64,000 bases of DNA, from IMG/VR virus record IMGVR_UViG_3300025131_000017, positions 1 through 64,000 of that record; one strand, given 5' to 3'. The notes below the pieces were generated by a model. It was not told where the DNA came from, did no database searches, and saw only the letters and a program-made list of their open reading frames with translations. Both the position numbers and the translations under genes were made by a program. Numbering within the stretch: the first letter of the stretch is position 1; each line of letters starts with the position of its first letter. This stretch comes from a virus. Positions 47,055-56,751 of the stretch are shown one piece after another.

Positions 47055-48990
47055 CTATATTTAGTTCGGTTGGTTGTTTAGCTTTAGGATTCTTTTGTTG
47101 TGTTCTACTAAATCTAGTTGGGTCACCAAAGATTGCCTTTTCTACATTGGTAATTCCTGTAGGACTTAAATCAGCAACATAATCAACTCCACTTTGCTCA
47201 AACCACATTTGGCTCATATCTGGGGTTACTTCTTTAATTAAAGGAGAACTAAATCCTTTTTCTAAAAGACTTTCAACCCAAGTTTTAGATAAAGTTAATT
47301 CATTCTTAGACCTTGCCTCAGCATATTTATCTATATCTCGTTCTTCGTCAGGTGTTTTATCGTGCCAATCTGGAGTCTTTCCTCCTGTCCTACCTTTAAA
47401 CTTTCGTTGTGAAGGTGGAATATGTGCATTTTGAATTACGTCTGGTTCACCTAATTCTTCAACTCCTAATCCTTCTTCTTCACCCTCTTCTCCTTGAGCC
47501 TGTTGTTGTTGCTCCATTTCTTGTTGTTGAGCTGCTTGTTCCATTTGGTCTTTCTGTTGTTGTATACCCATAGCCATTTGTTCTGCTTGCATTTGTGCAG
47601 TTGGTACGGGTTCTCCACTAATCATAAAGTCAGCATCCCAAAGGGGAACATCTTGTTCTTTTAATTTTACATCAAAACCTAATCCAGCAAACTGATTTGC
47701 AATCTGTATTTTTTGTTGTGCAAATGTTAATCTAGTATTCTCTGCCTTTTCTTCAGGTTGTGGTAATAGTATTTCATAATCGGTTACACCAAAAGCATCC
47801 AATAGTTGTGGGAATACTTTCTCATGCATTAATCGTTGGTCACCTTCAACCACACGACTCATAACAACTAGTTGTTGAGTTTGAGAAGACATACCCCCAA
47901 ACGCTTCTGGAGCTCCTTGCCATGCTGGAGTAACACCCCACATTGAGGCAACTCTTTCTCTAATTTCATCCTTAACAGGAAGATAATCCATTTCATTTAA
48001 ACTGTGAAATAGTCTTACCATGTCTACTCTACCTCTTTGGTTTCTAGCAGAAACTGCTACCATAGGTATATAGTTAGGGTCTAATCTTGTTTGTGCGGCA
48101 ATATGTTCTCTTTCTCTACGTAATGACTCTGGGTCATCTGTGGTTACCATTAACATACTGGCGGGCATTTTTCTCTCGTAGAAATATCTATATAGGTTTT
48201 TATCCATACCAACCAAAGTTAATGCTTTTTCAAAGATTGTTAAAATTGGTGACCATCCATAAGTTTCTGATGGTGAGAATTTACTTAAGTGAATAATTTC
48301 TTTATCAGAGAAATACATGTGTTTACTTCTATGATAATACTTATACATCGCAGGGTGAAGGTCTACATTACAATCATCCTTCACACACTTACCTTGGGTA
48401 TCTTGGACTATCTCTCTATGAATAGGACAAATGTAATGAGCATTCTTTGGTAATCCAGCTTGGTCTAAATCAAATTCCACTAGTGCTGGATTTATTCGTC
48501 TAATTTCTTGAAGTCTTGAAGATACAGTTCCATCGCCATTATCTTTATATTCTTTCGCCATATATAAAAACCCATCATCTAATGTGTTCACATCATAATG
48601 AAATTGTCGAAGGACTTCTTCTAGAGACTGGTCAAAAACATTACAGTCTTTAATCCAATTTGTAACTAATTCTTTTTGTTCTTTCTTAGGATTTTCTATT
48701 TTAGGAACAATTGTTATACCTCTCCTAAAAACTTCTCCTGTAATATGAGAAACAGGACCTCTAATTTCCTCGACTGACATTGAGACAGTTTGTAAATCTT
48801 GCACCAATTGTTGGCGATAAGCCATTTGATGTCTTACCCATGTATTTACTATTTGGTCTAAACCAATAGTTTGGGCTTTACCCACATCCCCAGCAGATTT
48901 CATTACATCTAGTAGACTTATTTGTTTATTCAAATCAGCCATTTGTTGCTGCATTTGAGGAACTTGAGGTATATATTCAGATAATTTCAT
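47041..48990 (-). CDS. Portal protein
   Basis: Portal-like: ISLLDVMKSAGDVGK at the N-terminus, then VSMSVEEIRGPVSHITGEVF, FHYDVNTLDDGFLYM and a C-terminal Gln/Glu-rich tail (QQQEMEQQQQAQGEEGEEE). A CPIH...CVKDDC insertion (about residues 190-210) could bind zinc, unusual in portals. It sits at the capsid entrance and moves DNA with terminase. 649 residues. Identified by position and these blocks. Confidence 0.8.
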   Translation of the reverse strand: MKLSEYIPQVPQMQQQMADLNKQISLLDVMKSAGDVGKAQTIGLDQIVNTWVRHQMAYRQQLVQDLQTVSMSVEEIRGPVSHITGEVFRRGITIVPKIENPKKEQKELVTNWIKDCNVFDQSLEEVLRQFHYDVNTLDDGFLYMAKEYKDNGDGTVSSRLQEIRRINPALVEFDLDQAGLPKNAHYICPIHREIVQDTQGKCVKDDCNVDLHPAMYKYYHRSKHMYFSDKEIIHLSKFSPSETYGWSPILTIFEKALTLVGMDKNLYRYFYERKMPASMLMVTTDDPESLRREREHIAAQTRLDPNYIPMVAVSARNQRGRVDMVRLFHSLNEMDYLPVKDEIRERVASMWGVTPAWQGAPEAFGGMSSQTQQLVVMSRVVEGDQRLMHEKVFPQLLDAFGVTDYEILLPQPEEKAENTRLTFAQQKIQIANQFAGLGFDVKLKEQDVPLWDADFMISGEPVPTAQMQAEQMAMGIQQQKDQMEQAAQQQEMEQQQQAQGEEGEEEGLGVEELGEPDVIQNAHIPPSQRKFKGRTGGKTPDWHDKTPDEERDIDKYAEARSKNELTLSKTWVESLLEKGFSSPLIKEVTPDMSQMWFEQSGVDYVADLSPTGITNVEKAIFGDPTRFSRTQQKNPKAKQPTELNIDEEE

Positions 48991-48992
48991 TC

Positions 48993-49433
48993 TTAATCCC
49001 TACTTAGTTTAGTCATATCCTGCATGGATACTAACTTTAATATATTATCCATTGCTTTTTCTTTTAACTCATAATCTTCTGAATGAGTGACATCTCTAGT
49101 AATTTCAGATTTTTCTTCTTTTAGTTTTAATATTTTCTCATTCAAGGATTGTATCTCTTGGTCTTTGTCTAAAATTATTGATTCAAGCTCAGCTTCACCT
49201 GTTCCAAAAGAAGCATTTTCTAATACCCCTAAACTACCAGCTGTTTTTATTAAAGCTATGAATTCTCCTTCTGATAATATTTTGACAGCAGTGCTATCAT
49301 CAGGGATATCATCATCGGCATTAAGCATTTTTAAATCTTGATGCCAAGTATCTAATATTCTCCAAGTACCATTATCGTCTTTGTTTGCTACGTATTGCTG
49401 TCCTGAATCAGAAAGCATATTTCCTATTGTCAT
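48993..49433 (-). CDS. Small helical protein, 146 aa
   Basis: N-terminal globular part (WRILDTWHQDLKMLNADDD) and a coiled-coil C-terminal half (LDKDQEIQSLNEKILKLKEEK). Stop close to the portal start. Unknown, possibly assembly-linked. Confidence 0.5.
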   Translation of the reverse strand: MTIGNMLSDSGQQYVANKDDNGTWRILDTWHQDLKMLNADDDIPDDSTAVKILSEGEFIALIKTAGSLGVLENASFGTGEAELESIILDKDQEIQSLNEKILKLKEEKSEITRDVTHSEDYELKEKAMDNILKLVSMQDMTKLSRD

Positions 49434-49464
49434 AAAATGACTCCTTTTCTTCTTCTATATTTAT

Positions 49465-49470
49465 ATTATA
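49465..49470 (-). promoter_or_regulatory. Late-promoter-like motif TAGTATAATA
   Basis: Minus strand TATAAT core within TTTAGTATAATATAAATA; upstream of the 146-residue gene; no -35. Confidence 0.45.
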
Positions 49471-49489
49471 CTAAACTTTTTATAATTAC

Positions 49490-51418
49490 CTATGCAATTA
49501 TACATTTACTAGAACCACAATTTTTGCATGTTTCACATCCACCTTCATTTATAATGTGGGGAGAAGTACAACATAAGTCTTGATTTTTTAATATTTTTTC
49601 TTCAATAGAAAAACCATCCATAACTAATTGTTTATCTTCTTTAGCATTACCTTTAACTAAGACTTCCACTTCTCTTGACCCCGCTCTATAAACTGTAATT
49701 CCTTTACATCTTTTTTTCCATGCTAACATATATGCATTTTCAACATCTTCTATAGTAGCAGAGTTTGCAAAGTTAATTGTTTTTGAAATTCCTGAATCAC
49801 AATTCTCTTGGAAGGAAGCTTGCATTAATACATGAGCCTCTGGACTAATTGAAGGTGCAGTTCTATATACATCTTTCGCCCAATCTGGAACTTGAGGAAC
49901 AGTACTTAAGTCACCACCCTCTGCTAAGTAATCCATTAAATCTTCTGAATAAAAACCATATTCTTTAGCATCAGCCTCAAAATATTTGTTTACATAATTT
50001 AAAGTTTTACCTTCTAATATGTTTTGTTTCTTCCAAGCTAATGCAAATGTTGGTTCAACACCACTAGACGTATCAGCAATCATAGAAATAGTTCCTGTTG
50101 GTGCAACTGTTAATCTACAATGATTTCTAAATTTTTGATTGTCTACCTTATAGTAATCACTTTTTTCCCACGCAGGAAATGTTCCTCTTTCCATTGCAAG
50201 ATGTTTAGATTCAGAATCGGACCAAGTTTGTATATTTCCCATAATAAGTTTACCAATCTTTCTTGCTTCTTCAGAATCATATGGAATCTTTAATTGAATT
50301 AATAAGTCAGCAAACCCCATAACTCCCAAACCAATCTTTCGAGTTGCTTTTGTCATCTCTTCAATTTCAGGAGTTGCATAATAGTTTGCATCAATAACAT
50401 TATCTAAGAATCTAGTAGCCTTTCTAGTAACCCATTCTAATCTTGCCCAATCAATTTTCTTAAACCATTCACCATCAAAGTTATTCATATCTGATTCACT
50501 TCTATAAAATTTAGCAAGGTTAACTGAACCTAAGTTACAAGATTCATTTGGTAACAAAGGTTGTTCTCCACATGGATTTGTAGCAATCATGTGTCCATAT
50601 TCTTGGATAACATGGTTATCTTCATTTACTCTATCTAGAAATATCATTCCCGGTTCACCATTTCTCCACGCACCCTCAACAATTTTATTAAAAACCTCTC
50701 GTGCATTTACCTTTTTAACGAGTGATAAATCTTTAGGGTTGATTAAACCATACTCCATATTATTTTCAACTGCTTTCATAAAATTAGAATCAACCCCAAC
50801 TGAAATATTAAAATTATGTATATCTCCTTCAATGGATTTACATGATATAAACTCTAGTATATCTGGGTGATATATTGACATAACAGCCATATTGGCTCCA
50901 TCCCTCTTACCTCCTTGTGTTATCATAGAAGATACTCTTGATAACGTCTTTAGAACTTCAATAGGACCACAAGCTATACCATGTGTTGACCTTATTCTAT
51001 CTCCTCTTGGTCTAACATTAGATAAGGCAAACCCTGTACCCCCTCCGAATTTTTGAACCATCGCTGTGTCAGTAGCTGCTTTCATTATTCCTTCCATACT
51101 ATCTTCTAGTGGAAGCACAAAACATGCTGATAAAGTTCCTTGTTCTGTTCCTGCATTCATTAGTGTTGGAGAGTTTGGAATGAATTCTAACTTTGACATC
51201 ATTACAAAGAAATCATTTTCTTCTAAAGTAGCCTCAACAGGAAGTTTTCCATAATCTAATTCTATTTTTGCGATTGCTTTTGCAACTCTTCTAAATAGTC
51301 CATTAGGGTCTTCAATTACTTTATTATCCGAGTCTTTTAAAAAATATCTATGCTCTAAAATTACTTGGGCTTGGTCTGAAATTTGTGTTGTTTTACTTGA
51401 AAAATTGACTAACGTCAT
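49490..51418 (-). CDS. nrdJ: Class II (adenosylcobalamin) ribonucleotide reductase
   Basis: Blocks for RNR large subunit: FIPNSPTLMNAG, QKFGGGTGFALS, RDGANMAVM, NPCGEQPLLPNESCNLGS (catalytic NPCGE) and APTGTISMIADTSSGVEP. The C-terminus is CCTSPHI...CETCKNCGSSKC. These support a single-chain class II enzyme (642 residues, no nrdB seen). It reduces ribonucleotides using B12. It lies inside the packaging-head module, between terminase and portal, rather than with the replication genes. Confidence 0.9.
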   Translation of the reverse strand: MTLVNFSSKTTQISDQAQVILEHRYFLKDSDNKVIEDPNGLFRRVAKAIAKIELDYGKLPVEATLEENDFFVMMSKLEFIPNSPTLMNAGTEQGTLSACFVLPLEDSMEGIMKAATDTAMVQKFGGGTGFALSNVRPRGDRIRSTHGIACGPIEVLKTLSRVSSMITQGGKRDGANMAVMSIYHPDILEFISCKSIEGDIHNFNISVGVDSNFMKAVENNMEYGLINPKDLSLVKKVNAREVFNKIVEGAWRNGEPGMIFLDRVNEDNHVIQEYGHMIATNPCGEQPLLPNESCNLGSVNLAKFYRSESDMNNFDGEWFKKIDWARLEWVTRKATRFLDNVIDANYYATPEIEEMTKATRKIGLGVMGFADLLIQLKIPYDSEEARKIGKLIMGNIQTWSDSESKHLAMERGTFPAWEKSDYYKVDNQKFRNHCRLTVAPTGTISMIADTSSGVEPTFALAWKKQNILEGKTLNYVNKYFEADAKEYGFYSEDLMDYLAEGGDLSTVPQVPDWAKDVYRTAPSISPEAHVLMQASFQENCDSGISKTINFANSATIEDVENAYMLAWKKRCKGITVYRAGSREVEVLVKGNAKEDKQLVMDGFSIEEKILKNQDLCCTSPHIINEGGCETCKNCGSSKCIIA

Positions 51419-51455
51419 CTAGGGTTCCCTCCTCGGTTTTAAAAAATTTATTACT

Positions 51456-53126
51456 TTATTGTCTATATCCACAATAGAGGCATAAACCTCTTTCAGGAAC
51501 CCAGAAATTTGAGTTACAAACTGTTTCAGCACATTGTGGATTCGGTGCTGAACTAGCCTTCTCCAAAGGATTAACAGGCTCCATCCCTAAAGGATTAATA
51601 GAGGATTCTCCCTCCTTTGTTGACCCCTTTGTTTCATCAAGCATTTCTTGTTTGCTTTCAGGGGTTTCGCCCGGACTGATAGCATTAAACCAATCTGTTG
51701 CACTACCCAAGTCAACGAACTTATAGGCAGTATCGTGTACAGCTTGAAGAGCCATAGCGATTGAGAAAAAGGCATCCCCATGTCCCATAGGTGTGTTGGG
51801 TGCCTTTAAATCATTGCTCACAGACAAGATTTGTTGCTTCTGTCTTTCATCCTTTATTATAGATAGTATACCTGAATGAACAAAGTTTTCAAGCACTCCA
51901 GCCATAGTATTTTTAGATTTTCTTGTAAAAGTCATAGGTCTCCATCTAGTGTCCAAACCTCTATCCTCTAATTCTCCACGAGTGTTGTCAATATATCCTG
52001 AAGTTAAATTAAAATTATCGGCTACTTCATTCAAATATTCTATCTGGTCAGAGTAATTCCACCCCTCTAAAAAGGATTGATGAACCTGTTCTATCTTGTC
52101 CCCTCGTTTTCTAAAAATAACTAAATGAGATGGGTGTCTTTTCTTGCCCACATCAAACCCTCCAAACATTTGGTCACCACTTTCCCAGTCTGAAAACTCC
52201 TTAGTTGCAGGAGCAGACCTTAAATTTTCATCTTCACATTTTGAAATGTCTTCTTCATTAAAATAGGATACAGTAGCAAAGTGAGGTACAAGCATAAACT
52301 CTGAGGCAAACGATTTTGGTCTTGCTTTTTGTTGTGCTAATAAATATTCTTCACTCATTATCTCAGGTGCTAATACCCTTCGCCCCGGAACAGGGTCTAA
52401 TGCTGGAAGAACCCTAGACTTGAATCTAGCATCATCTTGTAGTTTGGCTAACAAATCTCCGGGCATCATAGGTGTTCCCACCACAATTACAGGAGCTTCT
52501 TTTAAAGGTATGAACATTGATTCTGTCATGAAGTGGTCTTCTACTTTAGTTATCTGCCCCATGTTCAATGGGTTCTCTGGGTCTCTCAATACATCATCAG
52601 CAACCAAGGCTCCATTAACATGCATTCCTCTTTTGAAAGAAAACAGTCCACCATGCATAATCTCCATAGGTTTATTGTTTTTATAAAATCTAGCAGAAAA
52701 ATCTGCTTTGGGGTTTCGATTGATAAGTAATTCTGGGATAATTGGATTCCTACTAACAACCTTATTTATCTCCGCAATATGATATTTAGCCATACCATCA
52801 CTATAAGATAGATATAATACAGCCATATCTCTAGGAGCCTTCAACAATCTCCAAACACTAAAGGCATGTCCTAATATTGTAGACTTGAAATGCCCTCTAG
52901 GTAATACTGCCACATAATTTAAACCTTCTGCTAAACATTCTTCAATGTCCTCAGCTAAAAGACTTACATGCCATGCTTTAAAGTACTCAGGATTATCATA
53001 AGAGTATGCCCATATATTTTCAATGAATTCTCTAAAGGTTCCTACTTCATATCTCTTTTGTTCTTGAAGCCCCCCAGCAAGTACGTCAAATGCTTTGCCT
53101 ATAGATACAATGTCTTTGTTTGCCAC
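51456..53126 (-). CDS. terL: Terminase large subunit
   Basis: Walker A LPRGHFKST (residues 75-83), Walker B-like region GALVADDVL, and nuclease-domain acidic residues (FGGFDVGKKRHPS). ATP-driven DNA packaging motor and endonuclease. The 556-residue protein ends with C-x4-C ... C-x2-C, a zinc ribbon (CAETVC / CLYC), an uncommon C-terminal tail. Follows the small terminase gene. Confidence 0.9.
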   Translation of the reverse strand: MANKDIVSIGKAFDVLAGGLQEQKRYEVGTFREFIENIWAYSYDNPEYFKAWHVSLLAEDIEECLAEGLNYVAVLPRGHFKSTILGHAFSVWRLLKAPRDMAVLYLSYSDGMAKYHIAEINKVVSRNPIIPELLINRNPKADFSARFYKNNKPMEIMHGGLFSFKRGMHVNGALVADDVLRDPENPLNMGQITKVEDHFMTESMFIPLKEAPVIVVGTPMMPGDLLAKLQDDARFKSRVLPALDPVPGRRVLAPEIMSEEYLLAQQKARPKSFASEFMLVPHFATVSYFNEEDISKCEDENLRSAPATKEFSDWESGDQMFGGFDVGKKRHPSHLVIFRKRGDKIEQVHQSFLEGWNYSDQIEYLNEVADNFNLTSGYIDNTRGELEDRGLDTRWRPMTFTRKSKNTMAGVLENFVHSGILSIIKDERQKQQILSVSNDLKAPNTPMGHGDAFFSIAMALQAVHDTAYKFVDLGSATDWFNAISPGETPESKQEMLDETKGSTKEGESSINPLGMEPVNPLEKASSAPNPQCAETVCNSNFWVPERGLCLYCGYRQ

Positions 53127-53630
53127 TTATTTTATATCCTCTGAATTTTGTACTAATGTTTTTAATTTTATTGCTATTTTTTGTAAGGTATCTTGATTCT
53201 CTATTTCTTCAACTAAAATATTTAAAACATCTTGTACAAATTGAAGATTAATCATTCCTTGAAGAACTTCTCTTTGACCTTTAACACCGATATCTACAGC
53301 TCTCGCTGCATCTAATGCTCTATCAAAATGAAGCTCTGTAATTTCTCGTGTTGCTTTATTAGCAATAGATGTATAACTATCTAATTGTTCTGCTTGTAAT
53401 CTCGCAAACCTTTGGGCTTCTGTTTCTGCAATCTCTTGTTTTTTCTCAGCAATTGCAACAGACTTTTGTTCTGCCCACTTTTCCTTTTTCGCCCATGCAT
53501 AAATAGTAGGTGGTTTAACTACTACACCATCTATAGATACTTGTTCAGCTATTTCTTTAGCAGTTAAATCTCCTCTTAGAAATAACTTCATAGCTTCTAA
53601 TTTTACATTATCAGGAATATATTTAGGCAT
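53127..53630 (-). CDS. terS: Terminase small subunit
   Basis: HTH (NVKLEAMKLFLRGDLTAKEIAEQVS, PTIYAWAKKEKW) followed by a helical region (about 60-160). I start at MPKYIPDNV (ATG 53630); a longer frame overlaps the upstream gene by about 50 nt. Position directly before terL supports it. Confidence 0.75.
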   Translation of the reverse strand: MPKYIPDNVKLEAMKLFLRGDLTAKEIAEQVSIDGVVVKPPTIYAWAKKEKWAEQKSVAIAEKKQEIAETEAQRFARLQAEQLDSYTSIANKATREITELHFDRALDAARAVDIGVKGQREVLQGMINLQFVQDVLNILVEEIENQDTLQKIAIKLKTLVQNSEDIK

Positions 53631-53634
53631 CGGT

Positions 53635-54138
53635 TTACTCGTATATATTATTTGAATCCAGCGCACCATATCCTTCATCTGACACATGTTGCGAATCTAT
53701 ATTTCCACCCAAGGCACTTCCATCAGGGTTTAAAAATTTAGTAAAGTCAACTTTACCGGCACTCTTAGTAGATGATGTGAAACAATGAGGTACTTTAATT
53801 TTAGTTCTACTAGCAGTGATTACTTCTTCATATTTAATAGCAATCTCATTTCTAGTACAAATACCTTCCCAAATATGGTCTTGTTCATTTATAGGTTGAT
53901 ACCTTAAATTCTTTAAGATTGTACTTGAAGTTCTTTGGAGTCCTTTTATTTCTTGATAGTTTTTACATTTAGCATATTTACACCAAACAACTACTCCATG
54001 TTTCTTTTTTATATCTTCAAGAGTAGGTAACTTCTTAGGAAATTTGTCTTTATACTCTTTCTTTTTCTTTTCCTTCTTCCCCGGAAAAGCCATCTGAAAT
54101 CCTCTAACTACTTTAGTTAATCCTCCAGCTCCTATCAT
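53635..54138 (-). CDS. Zinc-binding phage protein, 167 aa
   Basis: N-terminal basic stretch (GKKEKKKKEYKDKFPKK), then Cys-containing segments (VVWCKYAKCKNYQE, GICTRNEI, PHCF). Possible four-Cys zinc site. Unknown function; next to terminase and resolvase genes. Confidence 0.5.
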   Translation of the reverse strand: MIGAGGLTKVVRGFQMAFPGKKEKKKKEYKDKFPKKLPTLEDIKKKHGVVVWCKYAKCKNYQEIKGLQRTSSTILKNLRYQPINEQDHIWEGICTRNEIAIKYEEVITASRTKIKVPHCFTSSTKSAGKVDFTKFLNPDGSALGGNIDSQHVSDEGYGALDSNNIYE

Positions 54139-54593
54139 CTAGACCTCCTTTTGTTCCATAATGCTATACATGCTGCATCAGCATAATCTTGTTCAGGGAA
54201 TTTATCTCCCCACTTATCTATTGCACAATTCTTAATATCTTCTTTCTTTGCATTACCCTTACCAATAATTTCTTTCTTCCAACTTCGATTATCTATAATT
54301 GAAGTAGGAATACCTTCTTTTAATAAAAATGCCCATACAGCCCCAACAACATTTGCTATTGCTATTGTAGTTTTAGGATTCTGTATAAAAATAGCTGCTT
54401 CAATGGCAGCAGAATCTATTATATCTATTGTACTTAATTCTTCTGAAAATTCTTTGGTCATGATAGGGAATCTTAAATCAAAACTTTTTTCTTTACTAGA
54501 CCATTTATCTAAAGACAATAACCTCTCTTTGTCATCTATTAAAGCCCCATGAATAGCTAAACTAGAACAATCTAATCCTAAAAATTTCTTCAT
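54135..54593 (-). CDS. RuvC-like Holliday junction resolvase
   Basis: Core: LGLDCSSLAIHG (D8), DSAAIEAAIF (E near 66), DYADAACIALW (D near 137), the arrangement of RuvC-like resolvases. 152 residues. Resolves branched DNA during recombination or packaging. Starts overlap its neighbour by 4 nt. Confidence 0.8.
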   Translation of the reverse strand: MKKFLGLDCSSLAIHGALIDDKERLLSLDKWSSKEKSFDLRFPIMTKEFSEELSTIDIIDSAAIEAAIFIQNPKTTIAIANVVGAVWAFLLKEGIPTSIIDNRSWKKEIIGKGNAKKEDIKNCAIDKWGDKFPEQDYADAACIALWNKRRSR

Positions 54594-55096
54594 TGTTGTG
54601 TTGTTCCATACGTTCTTAACGCAACTATTCTACTAACTGTATTATAAGCAGTAGAATAAGTATTAAGCAATCCTTGAGTTTTTTTCATTAATGCTTGTTG
54701 TTCAATTAATTCTCTTTTTAAATCTTTTAGTGAAGAGTGTCGAGTAAGTATTTCTCCCCTTAATTCTTCACGAGTTGGTTTTTTCTTCTCTAATTCATTA
54801 TACTCACTAGTTACTTTAAATAGAGCTGTGTTATAACCTTCTGTGAAGGCAGCTTCAAATGCCCCTACTGTAGCTTCAATAGTAGATACCTTAGTTTCAA
54901 GATATCCTTTATAGCCACCATATAGAACTAAAAAGTCTTCTAATTGTTTATTATCATAATTCATTAATTTAGAGAAATCTAAGTCGGGTCTTTCATCTAA
55001 ATCAACTTTAAAATTAGGTAACCCTAAGTGTTCGATTTCTTTTTGAGCTTTTCCTAATGCTTTCATAGGAGTCCACTTTGTTTCTCTCTGTTGCAC
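54590..55096 (-). CDS. Helical protein, 168 aa
   Basis: Mostly helical, charged, with a C-terminal coiled coil. Co-translated with the resolvase (4-nt overlap). Unknown function, replication-recombination module. Confidence 0.5.
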   Translation of the reverse strand: MQQRETKWTPMKALGKAQKEIEHLGLPNFKVDLDERPDLDFSKLMNYDNKQLEDFLVLYGGYKGYLETKVSTIEATVGAFEAAFTEGYNTALFKVTSEYNELEKKKPTREELRGEILTRHSSLKDLKRELIEQQALMKKTQGLLNTYSTAYNTVSRIVALRTYGTTQQ

Positions 55097-55097
55097 T

Positions 55098-55805
55098 TTA
55101 CACCTTCACTAAAGAATTACTAATATGTGGTTCAATATAATTAATAATTTCCATCACTTTAGTTAAATCAAACTTACCATTTGAACGTATACCTGTCTCC
55201 ATGTCAATCCAATTAATAATTTTGTCTCTCTTATCCCACACTTCAACTGCCTGTGGTAAGGTATTAATGTTTAATCCCCCGGAGTAACCATATTTTCGGT
55301 CTCCAAAGTCTAACCAACTATTTTGGAAAATTCCAGCCCCACTAGAAAAATCTTGGAAAACTGCTATATTTGGCAAGTCAAGATTATACATAAAGTGATT
55401 TCCTTCATCAACTTGTAAGATAAACTCAATATGAGAGTTTCTTTTCATCTCATTAATAAACTCATCATTAATTTTATATTTTATTCCATGTGTATTTATT
55501 TGAGCTCTTGAAAAAATCTCAGGAATACTTTGTTCCTTCATAATTTGCTCTAATGATAATCCTTCAGTTACAAGTTGATATACCATTGGTTCACATAAAT
55601 GCATCGAAAGATTCATTGTAGGTAAAGTCTTTTTTATTTTTTCTAATTCTGATATCCAATTAAAATTAGGAAATCTACTAAACCCTTCCATTCCACTAGG
55701 GAATAGAATACCCCACTCTACCCAAGGGTAAGCCTCTGAAATCTTTGCTAATTCAACAGGATGAACTGAATTATCAGCTCCTGTAAATGTTACTCGTTCT
55801 ATCAT
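55098..55805 (-). CDS. TIM-barrel-type protein, PRAI-like
   Basis: VEWGILFPSGMEGFSRFPNFNWI, SMHLCEPMV, IAVFQDFSSGAGIFQNSW and KYGYSGGLN recall a beta/alpha barrel close to the phosphoribosylanthranilate isomerase fold. Seen in bacterial and phage proteins of unknown role. Enzymatic activity is not shown; one active-site-like Cys in HLC. One-base overlap with the next gene. Confidence 0.55.
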   Translation of the reverse strand: MIERVTFTGADNSVHPVELAKISEAYPWVEWGILFPSGMEGFSRFPNFNWISELEKIKKTLPTMNLSMHLCEPMVYQLVTEGLSLEQIMKEQSIPEIFSRAQINTHGIKYKINDEFINEMKRNSHIEFILQVDEGNHFMYNLDLPNIAVFQDFSSGAGIFQNSWLDFGDRKYGYSGGLNINTLPQAVEVWDKRDKIINWIDMETGIRSNGKFDLTKVMEIINYIEPHISNSLVKV

Positions 55806-56476
55806 TATTCTTCTCCTATCTTTCTACAATCACACCAAGTTTCGCCTGAACACTCTTCTGGTCTTGTTAACATATCTTGTATTCTAAAACAACGTTTTAA
55901 TATATTATCCCATTCTATCACATCTCGTTCTATAATAAAACCCTTTAACCTTTGGTCGTCTTTACATTCATATAGAACCGTTCCTCTTTCATAATTACCC
56001 ATATTTAAATACATTTGTAATTGTAGTGCATGTTCAGGTTTAGCATTTTTCAACTTTGTAAAGTTTAATTTGTTAATTGATTTTAACTCTACGGCAATAA
56101 CACCTAAGTCATAATGATTAATGATAAAGTCTATTCGCCCTGAAATTGGTGGTATATCGGTCTTTAGAGGCACTTCTCTACCTCTAAGTATACCTAACCC
56201 ATCAAACCAGTTAGCAACCCTATCTTCTAGAGAACTACCACATTGGAATATTCTTTGAAGAAGAGCTGGAAGTGGTTTGGCTTCTAGTTTACCATTATAA
56301 GCTAACCATAAATATCTATCACAAGGATTACCTAATGATGAAGGATAGAATACACCAGCTCGTGGTGGAGTCATTGTTCCAGTAAGATGCTCCTCAAGAA
56401 TATCTGTTAACCAAATATCTTGTTTTCCTACAGGTGTAATTTTTGTATTGGGTTTTACTTGTTGAATTCCTGCCAT
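55805..56476 (-). CDS. Cas4/RecB-like PD-(D/E)XK nuclease
   Basis: SGRIDFI, AVELKSIN (E-x-K) and ALQLQMYLN supply the nuclease core (D about residue 116, E129, K131). An N-terminal Cys (NPCDRYLW) and a C-terminal CSGETWCDCRK give the Cys set of Cas4-like iron-sulfur nucleases. A 5'/3' DNA exonuclease in recombination is likely. 223 residues. Confidence 0.75.
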   Translation of the reverse strand: MAGIQQVKPNTKITPVGKQDIWLTDILEEHLTGTMTPPRAGVFYPSSLGNPCDRYLWLAYNGKLEAKPLPALLQRIFQCGSSLEDRVANWFDGLGILRGREVPLKTDIPPISGRIDFIINHYDLGVIAVELKSINKLNFTKLKNAKPEHALQLQMYLNMGNYERGTVLYECKDDQRLKGFIIERDVIEWDNILKRCFRIQDMLTRPEECSGETWCDCRKIGEE

Positions 56477-56751
56477 AATTTTTCCTTTATCTCTTTTAAT
56501 GTTTTTTCTTTAATATGTACTATGTGAGTAATATTTTTATTTTTTAATAAATACTCATCTCTTTTTTTATCCTTTTTTTGAAGGTGACCATAAATTCCAT
56601 CAGCCTCAATAACCATCTCTACTTCAGCTACAAAAAAATCTACTATGTATGGAAAAAATTCCAACTGTTGTTCATAACGTATACCAAACTCATCTAAACA
56701 TTCAGCAATTAAATTTTCTTGTTTCGTAAAATCTCTAGGTGGTAAGTTCAT
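56455..56751 (-). CDS. DUF559/VSR-like endonuclease-fold protein
   Basis: 98 residues: FFPYIVDFFV, VEMVIEADGIYGH, and RDEYL follow the layout of the DUF559/Vsr nuclease-fold family (D, E...D/E). Small stand-alone nuclease. Overlaps the upstream gene's stop by 17 nt. Confidence 0.7.
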   Translation of the reverse strand: MNLPPRDFTKQENLIAECLDEFGIRYEQQLEFFPYIVDFFVAEVEMVIEADGIYGHLQKKDKKRDEYLLKNKNITHIVHIKEKTLKEIKEKLWQEFNK

